This document shows positions 45,155-53,651 of a stretch of 64,000 nt of DNA, in pieces; within the stretch, counting starts at the first letter, position 1; each line of letters begins with the position of its first letter. The translations under genes and the position numbers were made by a program. The notes beneath the pieces are model-generated. The model saw only the letters and a program-made list of their open reading frames with translations. It did not search any database and was not told where the DNA came from. Source of the DNA: Neoroseomonas lacus (lineage in GTDB: Bacteria > Pseudomonadota > Alphaproteobacteria > Acetobacterales > Acetobacteraceae); NCBI RefSeq assembly GCF_014644535.1, contig NZ_BMKW01000008.1, positions 308,679-372,678 on the forward strand. The letters run 5' to 3'.

Positions 45155-46627
45155 TCAACTCTGTCGCCAACAAAGGATGGGCAGCACGGCGTTCTCCATG
45201 CGTTGCGCCACCTCGCGCAAGTCAGCCCGCTCGTGCGAAGCGCGCTTCTCGACGCGGATACCATTCTCCAGCAGGAACGCCTCAACAACCTGCCCTCGGA
45301 TGGCATAGTTCATCGTCTGCGGTATCGTACCTGTCTCGCGAACAGTTACGTCGTCCCTTAGTCGAGCCACGGCGACACCAATGAGGAAACCAGCCTCATC
45401 GAGCACCGGACCGCCGCTGTTGCCTGGCTGCATGGCAGCATTAAGCTGGAAGTGAAGCGGATCGTTGCCCGTACCAACAAGCGAAGTGATGATGCCGTTC
45501 GTCAGGTTGAGGCTGGTGGAAACCGTCCCGTAGTGGGGAAAGCCGAACAGGCTCACACTCTCGCCTAGATCGACTGTCTGATCCCGCCGGAACTGCACGA
45601 TGTTCGAGTAGGTTCGCGCTACGCGAAGCACCGCAAGATCGCGTCGAACGTCACTCTGAACGACCGCAACCTCCGTGCCATCTGGCAGCGAGACGCGCCG
45701 GCATCCCGCCACGACGTGGTGATTGGTTAGTAGGGTTCCCTCCCGGGCGACTACAAAAGCTGTGCCGGAACCTGTGATGCGTGGTTCGCCGGGTGGAGGG
45801 GGCACCTGCCCGCCTGCCACCGTCGGTGGAGGTGGTGAGGTTGGTCGCATTAGTCGCCCGACGATTGGCCCCAAGATCGGCGCATCGTAAGGCGCTTCGA
45901 TGACTGAGTGTCCTGTCGCGGAGAACTCAGCGCTGATGGCGACTATGAGCCGCCGCATATCGGGAAATCCATCCGCGAAGGCCACGAGAAACCCTCGCCA
46001 CTCCCCGCCAACTCGGTCCAACCGAGCATACTGGGTTGCGCCGTCGCGCCTTAGCATCGAGATCACCTGCCGATGGTCTCGATCGAGACGATATGTGACG
46101 TGGGAATTGTGAACCGTCTGCGATAGCAGTTCCCTGACCGCCGTCACTGGACCAGCTACGCGAAGCGCCGTGAATGAGATGCCGATGCGACGGCTCTCAA
46201 ACTCAGTCGCGAACATGAAGCCCGGCACAGGTTCATCTCGACGGTTTGGCCGGACAAGTGCTGCGGGAAAACCGAACCAGCCCCCTGTATGGGGGTCGCG
46301 CCACATCGTCCAATCGACCTCGCTCCGAGCTCGGATGGCCGTGGCGAAGAGCTGCGTCAATTCTGCAATGTTGAATGTTGGCGACTGCCTAAGGCCGGCG
46401 GCCTCGCGCCAGCGGCGGACGGCTTCGGTCGTCATCGGCCCCCATAAGCCGTCCTTCAAAGCGTCAAAGGAGCCATTCCAGATCAGTGCATCTTGAACCA
46501 TCTGGACTTCGGTCCGCGACATAAAGCGCGGATCGACCTCTTGCGCGCCAGGGCCGCGCGCTACCAAAGCACCGATGACCAGAAGTCCCAGCGCATTGAC
46601 AAATGTACGAAGGAGAAACCCGCCCAT
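45155..46627 (-). CDS. Secreted trypsin-like serine protease with N-terminal peptidoglycan-binding-like region
   Basis: This predicted periplasmic protease has 490 residues. An N-terminal hydrophobic signal precedes a region resembling a peptidoglycan-binding helix bundle (VQDALIWNGSFDALKDGLWGPMTTEAVRRW), then an unknown middle domain, a proline-rich linker and a trypsin-like domain. The triad is H304 (TNHHVVAG), D330 (RRDLAVLR) and S404 (QPGNSGGPVL). HtrA PDZ domains are absent. It is the left-most cargo gene of the element. Confidence 0.85.
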   Translation of the reverse strand: MGGFLLRTFVNALGLLVIGALVARGPGAQEVDPRFMSRTEVQMVQDALIWNGSFDALKDGLWGPMTTEAVRRWREAAGLRQSPTFNIAELTQLFATAIRARSEVDWTMWRDPHTGGWFGFPAALVRPNRRDEPVPGFMFATEFESRRIGISFTALRVAGPVTAVRELLSQTVHNSHVTYRLDRDHRQVISMLRRDGATQYARLDRVGGEWRGFLVAFADGFPDMRRLIVAISAEFSATGHSVIEAPYDAPILGPIVGRLMRPTSPPPPTVAGGQVPPPPGEPRITGSGTAFVVAREGTLLTNHHVVAGCRRVSLPDGTEVAVVQSDVRRDLAVLRVARTYSNIVQFRRDQTVDLGESVSLFGFPHYGTVSTSLNLTNGIITSLVGTGNDPLHFQLNAAMQPGNSGGPVLDEAGFLIGVAVARLRDDVTVRETGTIPQTMNYAIRGQVVEAFLLENGIRVEKRASHERADLREVAQRMENAVLPILCWRQS

Positions 46628-46859
46628 ATCGCAGATGATGACTGTGGGAGAATTTGTCGGCTAGAAAAAATTATCGAACTAGCCGCGGTAGGCCCCGTAT
46701 CACCTGCCGCATGCGCCGCGCACAGGCGAGACCGAGGCGAGTATGCGCGGGAGTGGCAGCAACATCGCCTGTGAGTGCGGCTCGGGCGTGCGTCGCGGCA
46801 GTCCGTATCCTGGGAGGACGAGACTGCCGGATACCCGGCAGCCTCGCCTTCATCCGGGA
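46628..46859. other. Gene-free 232-nt gap
   Basis: I see no convincing coding frame or RNA. It should contain the promoter of the serine protease gene, which is transcribed leftward from 46627. Confidence 0.35.
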
Positions 46860-47063
46860 TCAGGCGTAACGGCGGATCAGCTCGTGCAATTCATCAGCCT
46901 CTGCGCCGTCCACAAGCACGCCACGATCATCGAGAACAAGGTAGGTGAGGAAGGTGGCGCCAATGGACCACCACACATCACCCCGCGTTTTGCGCAGCCG
47001 GTAGCCCGCGAGTTTGCAAACGCGGCGGGCCTTATCCTCACAGGCCCGAAGTTCATTGGGCAT
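46860..47063 (-). CDS. Conserved small hypothetical protein
   Basis: This 67-residue protein starts MPNELRACEDKARRVCKLAGYRLRKTRGDVWW, similar in pattern to small proteins widespread in Rhizobiales and related groups (ARRxCxxAGYRLRKSR). GGAGG lies 6 nt before the ATG at 47063, which decides the start. Function unknown. Confidence 0.65.
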   Translation of the reverse strand: MPNELRACEDKARRVCKLAGYRLRKTRGDVWWSIGATFLTYLVLDDRGVLVDGAEADELHELIRRYA

Positions 47064-47337
47064 GGGCACCTCCATTTTGGTTGAGCGCTGTCGCCGTCGC
47101 TTGGCCGCTGGAGGTCCTGGCGCTGCACCCTGACCGCTACGGGTTCTCGTGGTTGGCTCTGACCGAATGGGCGCTGTGATGCGTCGGTGCGACAAACACA
47201 TCATAGTGCGCCAGCCACCGTCCGGCAACGAGGGGTCCGGTCGCCCGAGATCGCGCGGCCTTCGGGGCGGCGCGGTGGCCCTCTGGCTGGGGCAGGGTCG
47301 ATCGCAGTGGCGACGCTCAGCAGTCCCTGATCGCCTA

Positions 47338-48147
47338 CTAAGTCGGGTCCAGCGTGCCGGGCCGGGGCGGCCAGCGCTCTTTCGCGGCCCGAAATGCGGC
47401 TTCCAGTCTCGCGATATGCGGTTCCCCGAGCGCGCCGCCGAAAATGTCACGAACGCCGAGCAATAAGCCGATGGTCATGTTGGTAGCCGTCGCCGCCGTG
47501 TGGCATGCCTCGGCAACCGAAGGTTCGGGGAACTGGACCAGTTCCCTGGTGCCCGACTGCTGAAGGCGGATGTGGCGCCCGAGGGATGCGAGCGTCGCGT
47601 GCGCGCTGTCGTCCGAAAGTTGGCTGTAGATCGCTAGGGACGCGGCCGCATAGGTGTCGTCCGCAAGCGCCTTCTGGCGGATGTAGGCGTTCTTCGGTTT
47701 CTGTTGCTTCAGGTCTGCGGCGAACGCCTGAAGGCGATCCAACTGGTCCGGGTCGAGCACGTCCGCGCCCCGCTCCAGGAGGATGCCCGCGCGGACGATG
47801 CGGCTCTTCGCGAAGTCGTTCTCAAGCACCGACATCGTCATGTCCGGGCGGGCGTGGATGCTCCCCACCATAAACAAGTTCTCCACGAGGCACCGCGTGA
47901 TCGTCCGAGCCTCAACGATCTGCTCTGTCTTCAGCAGCAAATCGATCGCTTCGAGATTTCCGATCGAGCGAGCGATCAGCCCGAAGGCGGCCTGCTTCGG
48001 GACCGGGAATGCGTTCAGGTCCGTGCCGCCTATTGCCTCCATCATGCCGACGCAAGCGGCGTGAGCCTCGGGCAACAGGCTCAGGTATGCACGGAGCCGC
48101 TCTACCTCGGCAGGGTCAACAGGCGGCGGATGCGGGTCAGACGGCAT
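47338..48147 (-). CDS. DUF5677-type protein
   Basis: This alpha-helical 269-residue protein resembles the DUF5677 family: an LLLKTEQIVEARTITRCLVENLFMVGSIH helix pair followed by DFAKSRIVRAGILLERG and a YSQLSDDSAHATLASLGRHI block with the typical HP-like serine/histidine segment. The function is unknown; such proteins occur often in mobile elements. It is divergent from the SieB-like gene at 48174. Confidence 0.65.
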   Translation of the reverse strand: MPSDPHPPPVDPAEVERLRAYLSLLPEAHAACVGMMEAIGGTDLNAFPVPKQAAFGLIARSIGNLEAIDLLLKTEQIVEARTITRCLVENLFMVGSIHARPDMTMSVLENDFAKSRIVRAGILLERGADVLDPDQLDRLQAFAADLKQQKPKNAYIRQKALADDTYAAASLAIYSQLSDDSAHATLASLGRHIRLQQSGTRELVQFPEPSVAEACHTAATATNMTIGLLLGVRDIFGGALGEPHIARLEAAFRAAKERWPPRPGTLDPT

Positions 48148-48189
48148 TGCGCGACGATACCCGGTCAGGCTCCATGCGGGAACGCATAC
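48144..48189 (+). repeat. 46-bp island repeat copy 1 with GGAA-loop hairpin
   Basis: GCATTGCG...CCGG..AGGC..CATGCGGGAACGCATAC has a hairpin ATGCG-GGAA-CGCAT. It matches 51978-52023 at most positions, and the loop changes from GGAA to GAAA. The ATG of the SieB-like gene lies within it. Confidence 0.6.
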
Positions 48190-48719
48190 AGGGGGCGGTA
48201 GTGGAACTCGGGAAGGCGCTGGTCGGGCTCATCAGCAAGGCCAATGGGTGGCATGCCGCCGGCCTCACCGTGACCGTGGGCGTGCTGCTGGTGATGCATG
48301 TGAGCGGGACCTGGGCACCGACCGGCGATGCGCTGGCGCTGGCCTACGCTGCCGCCACGGCTGCCGGCCTCGCGCTGGGTTCTGTCTTCAACTGGATCGC
48401 CACGGACGGCATTGCAGCGGCGCGACGCTGGCGGAAGCGGAGGGCCGACACCAAGGCGCTGTTGGCGCACCTCGGTCTTATCGAGCCGGCCGAGAAGGCG
48501 ATCCTCGGCGCATACCTGCGCACCGGGCTTCAGCGGCATCCCGTGGCGATGGCAGACCCGCGCATCACAGCCCTGGTCGCGCACGGCCTCTTGGTCCCGC
48601 AGGATGGCACCTATCATCGCGTCCCCGATGCAGTGTGGGAGGCGCTGAAGCTTCGCGCGGCAGACTTCCCCGCCGGCAGCATCCCGCCGCCTACCGGGCG
48701 GGAGTGGATGCTTCGCTGA
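48174..48719 (+). CDS. SieB-like (superinfection exclusion) membrane protein
   Basis: This 181-residue protein has two membrane segments (GWHAAGLTVTVGVLLVMHV and LALAYAAATAAGLALGSVFNWI) followed by a cytoplasmic helical domain (LAHLGLIEPAEKAILGAYLRTGLQRHPVAMADPRITALVAHGLLV) that resembles the SieB superinfection-exclusion family. SieB proteins abort infection by some phages. The start at 48174 overlaps a hairpin repeat; a GTG at 48201 is an alternative. Confidence 0.6.
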   Translation: MRERIQGAVVELGKALVGLISKANGWHAAGLTVTVGVLLVMHVSGTWAPTGDALALAYAAATAAGLALGSVFNWIATDGIAAARRWRKRRADTKALLAHLGLIEPAEKAILGAYLRTGLQRHPVAMADPRITALVAHGLLVPQDGTYHRVPDAVWEALKLRAADFPAGSIPPPTGREWMLR

Positions 48720-48887
48720 GGCGTGCCGGCACCGCAGCCGCGCCAGGTATGTGGGATGACATAGGGGCGCGTCAGCCCTGCGCGGCGGCCCGCTAGGCTC
48801 TGTCTCAGGTCACGCATGCCGCCCGGCGGCGGCGCTGTTGCAACGGCGATACAACGGGCATGGTGTCGTTTCCCTTGGGAGAAAACC

Positions 48888-49529
48888 ATGAGGCGAGGCG
48901 CTACCCTTCTCATTGTCTCGATGCTGCTCGCCGCGTGCTCAACCGGCGGCGAGCGCACTCTCCCGATGCCGGCCGCGGATGCGCCGATCCCGGACGGCAT
49001 GGCGCGGATTACGGTCGCAAGGGCAAGTTCTATGCTCTACCTCGGCGTTTCGGCTCAGGTAATGGTCAATGACCAGCGCGCCGGCTCGCTCTGGCGTGGA
49101 GAGCGAACCTTCGCGGATGTCCCTGCGGGACCCGCCACGGTGGCAGTGTCCGGGTCTTCGGTTCCTGGCCGCTGGGTGACACGACTTCCTACACTGGCCG
49201 GCGGCCGATACGAGATCGAGGTCGCGCCTCGCGGTGCCCTGTTCGCGCCCGCGCTGATGCTTGGTTATCTCGGTACTGCGCTCGACGCTGCTGCGAATGT
49301 GGAGCAAGGCGGCGCCTTCGCTCTCGCCATCGTCTCGGCCGCACCTCCCATCGGAACGCCCGCTCCCGCCGCGTCACCCACCCCGATCGCTGCAACGGCG
49401 GGCGACCGTGACGAGCGACTGGCCGAGTTGCGGCGCCTCCGCAGTCGCGGGCTCATCACCGACGATGTGTATCGAGAAGAACAACGTCGTGTGCTGGCAC
49501 CCATGACAGGGATACCGGCACCGCGTTAG
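48888..49529 (+). CDS. Lipoprotein with C-terminal SHOCT domain
   Basis: This 213-residue lipoprotein has a signal peptide ending in LLAAC, an immunoglobulin-like DUF2846-like beta domain (ITVARASSMLYLGVSAQVMVNDQRAGSL), a hydrophobic loop and a SHOCT helix-pair (RLAELRRLRSRGLITDDVYREEQRRVL). It is probably a periplasmic lipoprotein. The ATG at 48888 has GGGAGA upstream. The role in the element is unknown. Confidence 0.82.
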   Translation: MRRGATLLIVSMLLAACSTGGERTLPMPAADAPIPDGMARITVARASSMLYLGVSAQVMVNDQRAGSLWRGERTFADVPAGPATVAVSGSSVPGRWVTRLPTLAGGRYEIEVAPRGALFAPALMLGYLGTALDAAANVEQGGAFALAIVSAAPPIGTPAPAASPTPIAATAGDRDERLAELRRLRSRGLITDDVYREEQRRVLAPMTGIPAPR

Positions 49530-49651
49530 GCCCCACCGACCAGTCCCGCCGCGTCCACCTAGCGGCGGATGCGGGCCTGCACCTCGGTGTCACGGGGGGC
49601 GCTGCCTTGCGGTGGTGTGGGCCGGCTGGGGCACAGTGCTCCAAGGCGGAA

Positions 49652-49954
49652 CTATCTCATCTGTCGCGGAGCGATCATAACGCAAAACAGCATACCCCCC
49701 GCGATGGGCATCTCCTTGGAGAAGTCGCAGAGCCGAGCGACCGCACGTGTGCCTCCGCGACCGCCCGGGGGAATTTGAATGATATCGCCAGGCCGGCAGT
49801 TGCGAGCGACTTCTTGGATCTGAGCATCACTGTCGTCTGAAAGCATGGGGGCTGACCCGCGTTGACAGAATGCAGACTGCGCTTGCGCTTGCGGCGTTAT
49901 AAGCACGACGGATGCAACACTGATTGCACCGAATAGGAGCCCTCGAACAATCAT
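49652..49954 (-). CDS. Small exported protein
   Basis: This 100-residue protein has a signal peptide ending in QAQAQS and a short mature region with four cysteines (AFCQRGSAP, RNCRPGD, LCDFSK, FCVM), which could form two disulfides. The GDIIQIPPG motif may form a small fold. Function unknown. Confidence 0.6.
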   Translation of the reverse strand: MIVRGLLFGAISVASVVLITPQAQAQSAFCQRGSAPMLSDDSDAQIQEVARNCRPGDIIQIPPGGRGGTRAVARLCDFSKEMPIAGGMLFCVMIAPRQMR

Positions 49955-50012
49955 CGCCTCATCCTCTCAAGCGGAAGTATTAGCCTCCAACGTCGTGTCT
50001 TTGCTTGCAAGC

Positions 50013-51017
50013 CTAAGAGCCTGCCTCGCCAGCCAAGTGGGCGGCGAATATCGCCGTGATACGGTGCCGCAGATCGTCGTCTACCGCGTCATGTTTGTCG
50101 GCTAGCGTTATGATGAGATCGATCTGCTGCGCGGACCCTCTTCGTTGCGCGTGGACGCGGGCGATTTCCTCATCCGATAGGAAGTTCGGAAGCACAGCGT
50201 ACGGGTCGATGCGGCGTTGCTCGGCTGCTTGCATCAGGAGCCCATAGTGGGAACGCGCAGACACTCTACGCCTAGCCGCGTCGCACTCTCTGTAATTCTC
50301 CAACATAGGCAAGCGCGAGATCTCAACATGCCGAATGAGCCACTGATTGAACTCGGCAGCGGCTCGTTCGTAGCTGGCAAGGAGGGCTACCAGATCGACT
50401 TTCGTGTGTGTCCTCGCGTAAGCGATGGCGCCGCTCGTCCAGCGCTTAGGATCGATATAGTCTTCGGCGGCGAGCATGATCGAAACGGCCGTGCCAGAGG
50501 CGTCATACCGAATTGACCACGATGGCTCCAAGAGCCGCGCGTGCGACGCGACGTTTCTCAGTGCGATGACAAAATCGTGCTGCTCCTTGTCGAGTGACCT
50601 CGCCAATTCCGCCGCGTACTCCCTGGTGATGTCGGTGCCGGCCTTCGCCATGTTCGTTCGCATCACGCGGGACATGTCCACTAGCGTGCTCGCTGCGACT
50701 GCGACGCGATGTAGGCATTTCTTGGCCTCCCATTCCTCGCGTTCCAGCATGGCTCGACCCGCCGGACGAAAGGTTTCTGGCCGAGGCAGAACGTGCCCAA
50801 GTCGTGCCGCAACGGCGATGAAGTCCGCCACCTCCTCGCGAAGAAGCCTGGCTGCCGCGCGGAGGTCGGCGAGCCCCTGTTGGACCGCATAGCCTGGGTG
50901 CTTCCTCATCAGATAGTCGAGCGCTCGAAAGTCTCCGAAGTGCGCCTGCACGACCGCGTCAATGCTCCATGGAGCCTCGCCTAGGAGTGCAGAGACAGCA
51001 TCAGCTTCAATGGACAT
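50013..51017 (-). CDS. HEPN-like hypothetical protein
   Basis: This 334-residue, mostly helical protein is not recognised as a whole. The segment ALRNVASHARLLEPSW at residues 152-167 has the R-x4-H motif of HEPN-type RNases (R154, H159), preceded by long helices as in HEPN folds. The gene has lower GC than the core genome and no clear ribosome binding site at the ATG at 51017. If HEPN, it may be a defence toxin or phage-sensing protein; no antitoxin-like partner is adjacent. Confidence 0.5.
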   Translation of the reverse strand: MSIEADAVSALLGEAPWSIDAVVQAHFGDFRALDYLMRKHPGYAVQQGLADLRAAARLLREEVADFIAVAARLGHVLPRPETFRPAGRAMLEREEWEAKKCLHRVAVAASTLVDMSRVMRTNMAKAGTDITREYAAELARSLDKEQHDFVIALRNVASHARLLEPSWSIRYDASGTAVSIMLAAEDYIDPKRWTSGAIAYARTHTKVDLVALLASYERAAAEFNQWLIRHVEISRLPMLENYRECDAARRRVSARSHYGLLMQAAEQRRIDPYAVLPNFLSDEEIARVHAQRRGSAQQIDLIITLADKHDAVDDDLRHRITAIFAAHLAGEAGS

Positions 51018-51320
51018 TCAATGCGTGCTTCCCCGTTTGCCAAAATGTTCGAGGTGATAGACCTTACTATGTCTCCGGTGTGATCCGAGGCGGCACTTTA
51101 TGCACGATCAAGCGGTCTCAGCACTACTTGCCTACGATCAGTCAGTCTAACGACACTGGCCGGTGCTCGCTACTGGTGCCGGCTAATATTTGCCGTCAAT
51201 GGATGAGGGCCTGTCTCCCGCAGCCGACAATGCCTCGAAGCCGGGCCGCGGGTCAGGTATTTGACAGGCATCTAACGGTTTGGTGTAAACACGTCGGAAC
51301 AACATTCTACCGTGAGGCTG
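51018..51320. promoter_or_regulatory. AT-richer gap with a near-consensus sigma-70 promoter
   Basis: TTGACA at 51261-51266, a 17-nt spacer and TGTAAA at 51284-51289 face right, ending about 31 nt before the start at 51321. It is the best promoter match I noticed in the window. The rest of the gap shows no gene. Confidence 0.5.
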
Positions 51321-51515
51321 ATGATGGCTGGCATTATAGGCGCCGTTTACGATCCTCCGCGCAGCGGGCTTCCTTATCTCGCGGTTGCTCTTGCATCAGA
51401 TGGCGAAGTGTTAGCGTCACGGGCGGCACCAAACGGCGAAGCCGCTGAGGCGTTCCTCGCGATGATTTTCGCGGAGTTTGCGGCGGCGCGCGGTCTTACA
51501 GTCGTAAAGAAGTAG
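51321..51515 (+). CDS. Small ORF behind a strong promoter
   Basis: This 64-residue protein (MMAGIIGAVYDPPRSGLPYLAVALASDGEVLASRAAPN...) has a predicted beta-hairpin followed by a helix and a basic end (TVVKK). GAGG precedes the ATG at 51321. Family unknown. The upstream promoter suggests it is expressed constitutively. Confidence 0.5.
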   Translation: MMAGIIGAVYDPPRSGLPYLAVALASDGEVLASRAAPNGEAAEAFLAMIFAEFAAARGLTVVKK

Positions 51516-51641
51516 ACGAGCCCCCGCCTCATGGACGCAGGGGTGTAGGGTGGCGACCGCGCCACCCCTCCACCCAAGCGTTCGGACGGCCAGTCAGCGG
51601 TCCCCGGCCGGTCCGGTGTGTAGCACTGGCACTGGCCGTAG

Positions 51642-51905
51642 ATGGCCATCATCGTGGCGACCATGGACCTGTCCAGCACCGTCATCGGGGTCTTCCGTCA
51701 ATTCAAGCTGCCGTATGCCATCGGCTTCGGCTTAGCCGTGCTCGCTGCGGGGCAGGCGCGGGAGCACGACCTTTGGACACCCTCACGAAGTAACAGCTTC
51801 CTCGCGGGCCTTGTGCTGATCGCAGCCGGCGGTGCGGCGGGTTATTGCCTCGACCGGCTGCTCACCTCGGGCTTGGAGAAGTGGCGACAGCGCGGCGGCA
51901 GCTGA
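51642..51905 (+). CDS. Small two-segment membrane protein
   Basis: This 87-residue protein has two hydrophobic segments (LPYAIGFGLAVLAAGQA and FLAGLVLIAAGGAAGYCLDRL) and a charged end (SGLEKWRQRGG). The layout resembles the N-terminal half of the SieB-like protein at 48174, so it may be a truncated relative. The ATG at 51663 is an alternative start. The island repeat copy follows 73 nt downstream. Confidence 0.5.
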   Translation: MAIIVATMDLSSTVIGVFRQFKLPYAIGFGLAVLAAGQAREHDLWTPSRSNSFLAGLVLIAAGGAAGYCLDRLLTSGLEKWRQRGGS

Positions 51906-51977
51906 CGCTGATCCCGGTGTGGGGCATCGCCAGCATCATTCCGGCAGGTCGGCCGGGGTGCGGCGGTGCGGCCTCGG

Positions 51978-52023
51978 GCATTGCGTCAGCGTATCCGGCC
52001 GGGCCTCATGCGGAAACGCATAC
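51978..52023 (+). repeat. 46-bp island repeat copy 2 with GAAA-loop hairpin
   Basis: This copy has the hairpin ATGCG-GAAA-CGCAT and is followed by the start of the gene at 52045. It resembles 48144-48189. Confidence 0.6.
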
Positions 52024-52044
52024 TTCCGCTGACCGAGGATCGAC

Positions 52045-52776
52045 ATGGAGTGGAACGACATAACTACCTACGGAGTGTGGGCCTATGAACAAGTTTGGCG
52101 CTGCGCTGAGAGCTTCTTCGACTGGGGGGGTTGGGCAGCCTTCGGGAAATGGCTGAAAGACTGGCAAACGCTCGTCAGTGGTGTGGCGGCCGTGCTTGCA
52201 GCGGGTTGCAGCGTGTACTTCTTGTCTAAGCAAATACGGCAAGCTGATTGGCACGAGCGAGCTCGGCAGCGCCGCCGGTTCGCAGCCGCGCGAGCAATCC
52301 TGCCGCTCACCCTTAGCCAAGCCTGCGACTATGCCGAAATGGCTATTCGTGAACTGGCCCCGCTTGTGCCTGCGGCGCGCATGGCACCGGTTCCTGTGAA
52401 TTTCTCGCGACCCGAGCCACCTCCGGAGCTGGTAGCGAGTTTGGAGCGAATGATCGAGGCAACCGACGATCCAGCGCTGATCGTTGTGCTGTCGGAGATC
52501 ATCATCGAGATGCAGGTCGTTGCAGCCAATATTCGGCAGCTGGTGACTGTCGGTCGAGCACGGACGACAGACGCCCAAAACATCCAAGCTTATATGGCCC
52601 GTGCAGCCACGATTTATGCCCGCGCCGAGCATTTGTTCCCTTACGCCCGGGGCGAGCACGCGACTGTCGGGAAGCTTGATCTCCCTGCTTTGACTACGAA
52701 AGCACTGAAGATCATGTCTGTGAGCCCGCATGACTATGAGGTCGCCTACACGCTGGCAGCCAATGCGAAAACTTAA
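52045..52776 (+). CDS. Membrane-anchored helical protein
   Basis: This 243-residue protein has an N-terminal aromatic stretch, one membrane segment (LVSGVAAVLAAGCSVYFL) and a long helical cytoplasmic domain with no recognised family. It is 13 nt upstream of the next gene, so the two are cotranscribed. A possible role is membrane anchoring of a defence unit, which is inference from architecture. Confidence 0.6.
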   Translation: MEWNDITTYGVWAYEQVWRCAESFFDWGGWAAFGKWLKDWQTLVSGVAAVLAAGCSVYFLSKQIRQADWHERARQRRRFAAARAILPLTLSQACDYAEMAIRELAPLVPAARMAPVPVNFSRPEPPPELVASLERMIEATDDPALIVVLSEIIIEMQVVAANIRQLVTVGRARTTDAQNIQAYMARAATIYARAEHLFPYARGEHATVGKLDLPALTTKALKIMSVSPHDYEVAYTLAANAKT

Positions 52777-52789
52777 GGGAGACGCGCGG

Positions 52790-53635
52790 ATGCAGCGGCC
52801 TCTCGATGTGTGGGATGCGGGCTCGTTTGACCCACCGCTGATGGCCTTGCTGCGGGATGGCGCCGACTTGATCCAGTCGTATTTCGAGACGGACCACCGG
52901 CTTTTCCTGCACGAGCGTCGCCACGGCGGCGATCTCCGCTACAAAAAACCCTCGAACCCCCACGCCGCGGCTTTCATCGCTTTCTGGGAGCGCCTAGGTG
53001 ACGAAATAGGCGACCGCACTATCCGCGCCTTTCACTACACGCGATTGACCGATGGCGAGGTCAAATCGATAACACGCGACGGCATCCACCTATCGTCGCC
53101 GGCATCGCTGCGTAGGCGCTTGGAGGATCGCATCGCCGAAGGACTGCTGACGCGCGAACACGCAGACAGCCTGCTTGCGGCGAGCCCCTTTGCCGGCGAC
53201 CAGCTGGAGCTTCGCACGGATCGGTTCTGGATGATCTCGCATCCGACGATCATCTCGAATTCGGGCGTAGCGCCACTGATGGCGCATTGGGGTGGGGAGG
53301 TCACTCACTTCTGGATGGAGGACGCGGAACTGCTGGCGCGACTTAGCGTGATCGGGAAGCCGCGCGTCATTGAGGTGGCCGTTCCACTAGGTCAGACCCG
53401 ACACAAGCGTAGTGCCGCCACGGCCGTAATCGCTGCTTTCGGACGATCCATCGGATGCATTCCTGAGAAGGGCGACTTTGATTTGTATGTCGCTGCCGCG
53501 CTTCCTCCCGACGCCATTTTGGCGATCCATACCGAGGGTGAGCCGACGTTTGCGGAGATGGGCCAAAAGTACCCGCCTGGTTTTGTCGATGTCGGTATCG
53601 GCCGCTGGAAGGAACTCACCGGGGAGGATGACTAA
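52790..53635 (+). CDS. Hypothetical protein with an ADP-ribosyltransferase-like HYT segment
   Basis: This 281-residue protein is not recognised with confidence. Its centre reads IRAFHYTRLTDGEVKSITRDGIHLSS, which resembles the H-Y-T...I...G opening of DarT/DUF2971-type ADP-ribosyltransferases, but later catalytic motifs are not identified. The ATG at 52790 has GGGAGA upstream. It is cotranscribed with the membrane protein gene before it. Composition is lower in GC than the core. Confidence 0.5.
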   Translation: MQRPLDVWDAGSFDPPLMALLRDGADLIQSYFETDHRLFLHERRHGGDLRYKKPSNPHAAAFIAFWERLGDEIGDRTIRAFHYTRLTDGEVKSITRDGIHLSSPASLRRRLEDRIAEGLLTREHADSLLAASPFAGDQLELRTDRFWMISHPTIISNSGVAPLMAHWGGEVTHFWMEDAELLARLSVIGKPRVIEVAVPLGQTRHKRSAATAVIAAFGRSIGCIPEKGDFDLYVAAALPPDAILAIHTEGEPTFAEMGQKYPPGFVDVGIGRWKELTGEDD

Positions 53636-53651
53636 TCGGCACGTAAGCGGC

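Noticed and set aside
44634..45308. 224-codon plus-strand frame after the tRNA
   Set aside because: It overlaps the 3' end of the serine protease gene and is driven by G-rich composition; no domain is visible.
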